A DNA stretch of 9,451 nt, taken from positions 1 to 9,451 of the forward strand of contig DAOWEF010000037.1 of NCBI GenBank assembly GCA_030638665.1. Direction: 5' to 3'. Each line of letters starts with the position of its first letter. Positions within the stretch are counted from its first letter, which is position 1. Under the pieces are notes generated by a model. It was not told the DNA's origin. It saw only the letters and a list, made by a program, of their open reading frames with translations, and made no database searches. This DNA is from Dehalococcoidia bacterium (GTDB lineage Bacteria; Chloroflexota; Dehalococcoidia; E44-bin15). Both the position numbers and the translations under genes were made by a program. Below are positions 7,551-9,451 of this stretch, in pieces.

Positions 7551-7751
7551 TCACTCCTCTATTGATAGCTCTATTTCCTTCATTATGGTCTTAATCCGGG
7601 CGATCCTCTTCCGTACATTGTGGATCTCATGATAATTAACCAGTTGTCTGGTGGCCAAGCGAAATCTCAGGTTAAATAGCTCTCTATAGGAATCGTTAAG
7701 CTGATTATTAAGCTCCTCCAAGCTAAAGGCGCGAATCTCCTGGATCTTCAA
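7551..7751 (-). CDS. rpmC: 50S ribosomal protein L29
   Basis: L29 is a small two-helix protein near the exit of the 50S tunnel, close to where signal recognition particle and trigger factor dock. The product is 66 residues, [18 protein letters not shown] at the start, then the characteristic [15 protein letters not shown] and [11 protein letters not shown] helices. I place the start at TTG 7751 because this gives the exact family N-terminus and AAGGAGG lies nine bases upstream. Longer readings of the same frame (ATG codons further up) run into rplP and add a non-homologous N-terminus. The TGA stop is seven bases before the rpsQ start. The TTG start is inferred from alignment by eye; the identity is secure. 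Confidence 0.95.
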   Translation of the reverse strand: MKIQEIRAFSLEELNNQLNDSYRELFNLRFRLATRQLVNYHEIHNVRKRIARIKTIMKEIELSIEE

Positions 7752-7752
7752 C

Positions 7753-8187
7753 CTATGAACCCTCCTTGTAAGGGACATCGGTGTCCCGGCGCACAAACCT
7801 GGTAGGGATAGGGAGTTTATGGGAGGCCAAGCGCATCGCTTCCCGCGCCGCTTCCTCTTTGACCCCAGCGATCTCAAAGAGGATCCTCCCCGGTTTGGTT
7901 ACACAAACCCAATAGTCCACCGCGCCCTTGCCGCTGCCCATGCGAGTCTCAGCAGGTTTTGAGGTCACCGGTTTATCGGGAAAGACTCGGATCCAAACCT
8001 TGCCACCACGCCGCACATAGCGAATAATGGCACGCCGTGCCGCCTCGATCTGCCTTGACGTGAGCCAGCAAGCCCCCTGAGCCTGAAGCCCAAACTCGCC
8101 AAAGGAAAGGCTATTGCCCGCCTGAGCCGTCCCCCGGCGACGACCACGATGCTGTTTTCGATATTTAACTCGCCTCGGCTGTAACAT
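7753..8187 (-). CDS. rplP: 50S ribosomal protein L16
   Basis: L16 binds 23S rRNA near the A-site tRNA and central protuberance of the 50S subunit. The 144-residue product opens [19 protein letters not shown] and carries the family's [13 protein letters not shown] signature at 82-94, including the basic loop that reaches toward the peptidyl-transferase region. Length is slightly above the usual 136-145. The start is ATG at 8187, with AAGGGA seven bases upstream. It lies 32 bases after the rpsC stop; that gap holds only a 10-bp palindrome and the ribosome-binding site. The TAG stop lies one base before the rpmC TTG start, and the rpmC ribosome-binding site is within the last codons of this gene. 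Identification is secure. Confidence 0.97.
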   Translation of the reverse strand: MLQPRRVKYRKQHRGRRRGTAQAGNSLSFGEFGLQAQGACWLTSRQIEAARRAIIRYVRRGGKVWIRVFPDKPVTSKPAETRMGSGKGAVDYWVCVTKPGRILFEIAGVKEEAAREAMRLASHKLPIPTRFVRRDTDVPYKEGS

Positions 8188-8219
8188 GATCCTATCCCTT
8201 ACTCAGCGCGCTGTCCCTC

Positions 8220-9248
8220 TTAGTCCTCGGGCGTCTCTACCTCAGCCTTCTCCTTTGCCTTAGGCTTCTCCTTTACCTTGGGCCTCTCTTTTGCCTTGGC
8301 TTTCTCCTTCGCCTTAGGCTTCTCCTTTACCTCAGCCTTCTCCTTTGCCTTAGGCTGCTCCTTTGCCTTTGCCTTAGCCTTTACCTCAGCTTTCTCCTTT
8401 ACCTTAGGCTTCTCCGCTAGCTTAGCCTCCTCCCCCACCTTAGCCTCCCCCGCTACCTTAACCTCCTCCTCCACCTTAACCTTCTCCTCCACCTTAACCT
8501 CCTCCTCCACCTTAACCTCCTCCTCCACCTTAACCTCCTCCTCCACCTTAACCTCCTCACCCAGCCCCTCTCCTTCCACGGGTGACACCACTGGCGGGGC
8601 TTCGACGTGGAGCTTTTCAGCCTCTGAGATTATGTCGCCTTTATAGATCCAAACCTTGATCCCAGTACAGCCCAGAGTGGTGTGTGCCACAACCTGGGCG
8701 TAGTCGATATCGGCACGTAGCGTATGAAGGGGCACCCTCCCCTGATACAAGGTCTCTTTCCTCGAATACTCGGAGCCAGTAAGTCTACCTGAGCAGCGGA
8801 CCTTTATCCCCTGGGCGCCACTATCCATAGCCCGAGAGATTGCCTGCTTCATGGCACGCCGATGAGAAATGCGCCGCTGAATCTGCTGAGCAATGCTCCT
8901 GGCCACCAGATAAGCATCCTGCTCGGGCCGCGCAATCTCCATGATGTTCAATCGTACTCGTTTTCCGGCGACCTGCTCCAAAATAAGCCTCATCTCATCG
9001 ACCCGCTGCCCTCCTCTGCCGATAACGATCCCTGGCCTTGCCGTAAAGACGGTCACTGTCACCTGATTGGCAGCACGCTCGATGTCAACGCGCGAGACAT
9101 CATCCGCCGCATACTTCGACGCGATAGCTGCTCTGATCTTGAGGTCCTCCTGCAATAGCTCGGTATAGTTTCTATCGGCATACCACTTTGCCTGCCAATC
9201 CTTGCTCACACCGAGCCTAAATCCTACCGGGTGAACTTTTTGCCCCAA
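8220..9248 (-). CDS. rpsC: 30S ribosomal protein S3 with long repetitive charged C-terminal tail
   Basis: S3 sits at the mRNA entry of the 30S subunit. Residues 1-204 are a normal S3: an MGQKVHPVGFRLG start, a type II KH domain with its GxxG loop as GRGG at 77-80, and the C-terminal S3 domain ending near KVWIYKGDI (198-206). Typical S3 is roughly 210-240 residues, while this one is 342. The extra part has an acidic block (about 225-279) with five VKVEEE-type hexapeptides at 233-262, then a basic Lys/Pro/Ala block (280-337) with recurring PKAKEKAEV units. By my count the acidic block is about -13 and the basic block with its end about +11. The start is TTG at 9248, the only start consistent with the family N-terminus; AGGAGG lies a few bases upstream inside rplV. 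The tail is probably disordered and its role is unknown. Frame and stop remain clean throughout, so it is not a frameshift artefact. Confidence 0.96.
   Translation of the reverse strand: MGQKVHPVGFRLGVSKDWQAKWYADRNYTELLQEDLKIRAAIASKYAADDVSRVDIERAANQVTVTVFTARPGIVIGRGGQRVDEMRLILEQVAGKRVRLNIMEIARPEQDAYLVARSIAQQIQRRISHRRAMKQAISRAMDSGAQGIKVRCSGRLTGSEYSRKETLYQGRVPLHTLRADIDYAQVVAHTTLGCTGIKVWIYKGDIISEAEKLHVEAPPVVSPVEGEGLGEEVKVEEEVKVEEEVKVEEEVKVEEKVKVEEEVKVAGEAKVGEEAKLAEKPKVKEKAEVKAKAKAKEQPKAKEKAEVKEKPKAKEKAKAKERPKVKEKPKAKEKAEVETPED
8238..8411 (-). repeat. Degenerate Lys/Pro/Ala-coding repeat in rpsC tail
   Basis: This is an imperfect repeat built of 6-, 12- and 18-base modules such as cttctcctttgccttagg (plus strand). 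It encodes S3 residues 280-337, where PK(A/V)KEKAEV-like units recur at 281-289, 299-307, 311-318 and 323-337. It is more diverged than the neighbouring 18-bp array, which suggests an older expansion or a different unit. The segment is strongly basic. Confidence 0.85.
8463..8552 (-). repeat. 18-bp tandem repeat, five copies, inside rpsC
   Basis: Five back-to-back copies of an 18-bp unit (plus strand ctcctcctccaccttaac) start at 8463, 8481, 8499, 8517 and 8535. Four copies are identical; the second differs at one base (ctt for ctc), which changes a Glu to Lys. On the coding strand each unit specifies VKVEEE, S3 residues 233-262. More diverged relatives continue on the left side to about 8420. 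The unit length is a multiple of three, so gain or loss of copies keeps rpsC in frame. Confidence 0.95.
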
Positions 9249-9451
9249 TCATTCCTCCTCTTTGACCACTACGGTTATATGGCTGGAGCGTTTGAGGATC
9301 GGTTTTACCCGTCCCCTTGGTCCTGCGCGATAGCGCTTCATGCTCCGCCCCCCATCGATATAAATCTTCACAATCCTCAGATCCGATGGCGTCATCTCGA
9401 AGTTGTTCTCGGCATTGGCAGCGGCTGACTTAACCACCCTGGCTACAGTAC
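9249..9451 (-). CDS. rplV: 50S ribosomal protein L22 (C-terminal part, cut by window edge)
   Basis: This is the last 66 residues of ribosomal protein L22, a 50S protein that binds 23S rRNA and whose long hairpin lines the nascent-chain exit tunnel. The frame is open to the window edge, so the true start lies beyond 9451. The visible part contains the family's typical pieces: a VKSAAANAENN helix segment, the 'IYIDGGRSMKRYRAGPRGR' hairpin region, and the closing KRSSHITVVV strand, followed by a short acidic end. An internal GTG at 9437 is not a start, because the family match continues upstream (TVAR before it). The TGA stop directly abuts the rpsC start, and the rpsC Shine-Dalgarno sequence lies inside this gene's last codons, so the two are probably translationally coupled. 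Identification is secure. Confidence 0.96.
   Translation of the reverse strand, partial: TVARVVKSAAANAENNFEMTPSDLRIVKIYIDGGRSMKRYRAGPRGRVKPILKRSSHITVVVKEEE

Noticed and set aside
8204..8213. 10-bp palindrome CAGCGCGCTG between rpsC and rplP
   Set aside because: It is too short and has no extended stem or loop; it is likely chance in a GC-rich gap.
8420..8560. CRISPR-like regular repeats
   Set aside because: Units are 18 bp, contiguous without unique spacers, and translate in frame as part of S3.
8278..8646. Plus-strand frame rich in Ser, Phe, Leu and Thr
   Set aside because: It is the mirror of the rpsC tail repeats; its low-complexity hydrophobic look follows from the Lys/Glu codons on the other strand.

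Overview
The window is an uninterrupted stretch of the universal bacterial ribosomal-protein supercluster (S10-spc-alpha), read entirely from the minus strand. In transcription order, from the right end to the left, it holds: rplV (3' part), rpsC, rplP, rpmC, rpsQ, rplN, rplX, rplE, rpsN, rpsH, rplF, rplR, rpsE, rpmD, rplO, secY, adk, map, infA, rpmJ and rpsM (5' part). All 21 genes are identified by direct reading of the translated products. No tRNA, rRNA, mobile element, CRISPR array, terminator or convincing promoter is visible, and the plus strand carries only shadow reading frames.

The gene order, the zinc-binding forms of S14, L24 and L36, the long zinc-type adenylate kinase and the adk-map-infA-rpmJ link after secY indicate a bacterium outside the Proteobacteria. 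The flavour of the IF-1, S3 and L15 sequences suggests Chloroflexota, perhaps Dehalococcoidia. That placement is an inference from memory of the families, not a computed result.

Layout: 9451-6909 is the distal part of the S10 block (L22, S3, L16, L29, S17, L14). 6907-1977 is the spc block (L24 to SecY). 1964-563 holds two enzymes, adenylate kinase and methionine aminopeptidase. 553-1 holds IF-1, L36 and the start of S13, leading into the alpha block. Genes are packed tightly: stop and start codons overlap (ATGA, TAATG, TGATG) or lie a few bases apart. The exceptions are 92 bases between rplE and rpsN, 60 bases between rpmJ and rpsM, and 32 bases between rpsC and rplP. Most genes have a clear Shine-Dalgarno sequence, so cotranscription and translational coupling are likely. 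Functionally the block combines 30S and 50S subunit proteins, translation initiation (IF-1), N-terminal methionine removal, the membrane channel that receives secreted chains, and nucleotide balance.

The only clearly unusual element is the C-terminal tail of S3. It adds well over 100 residues and is built of an acidic Val-Lys-Glu hexapeptide repeat followed by a basic Lys/Pro/Ala repeat. The hexapeptide part is encoded by a near-perfect 18-bp tandem array. Smaller points are a possible short leader frame ahead of rpsN, five genes with TTG or GTG starts, and overlaps at rpmD/rplO and rplO/secY. I see no undescribed multi-gene system here.
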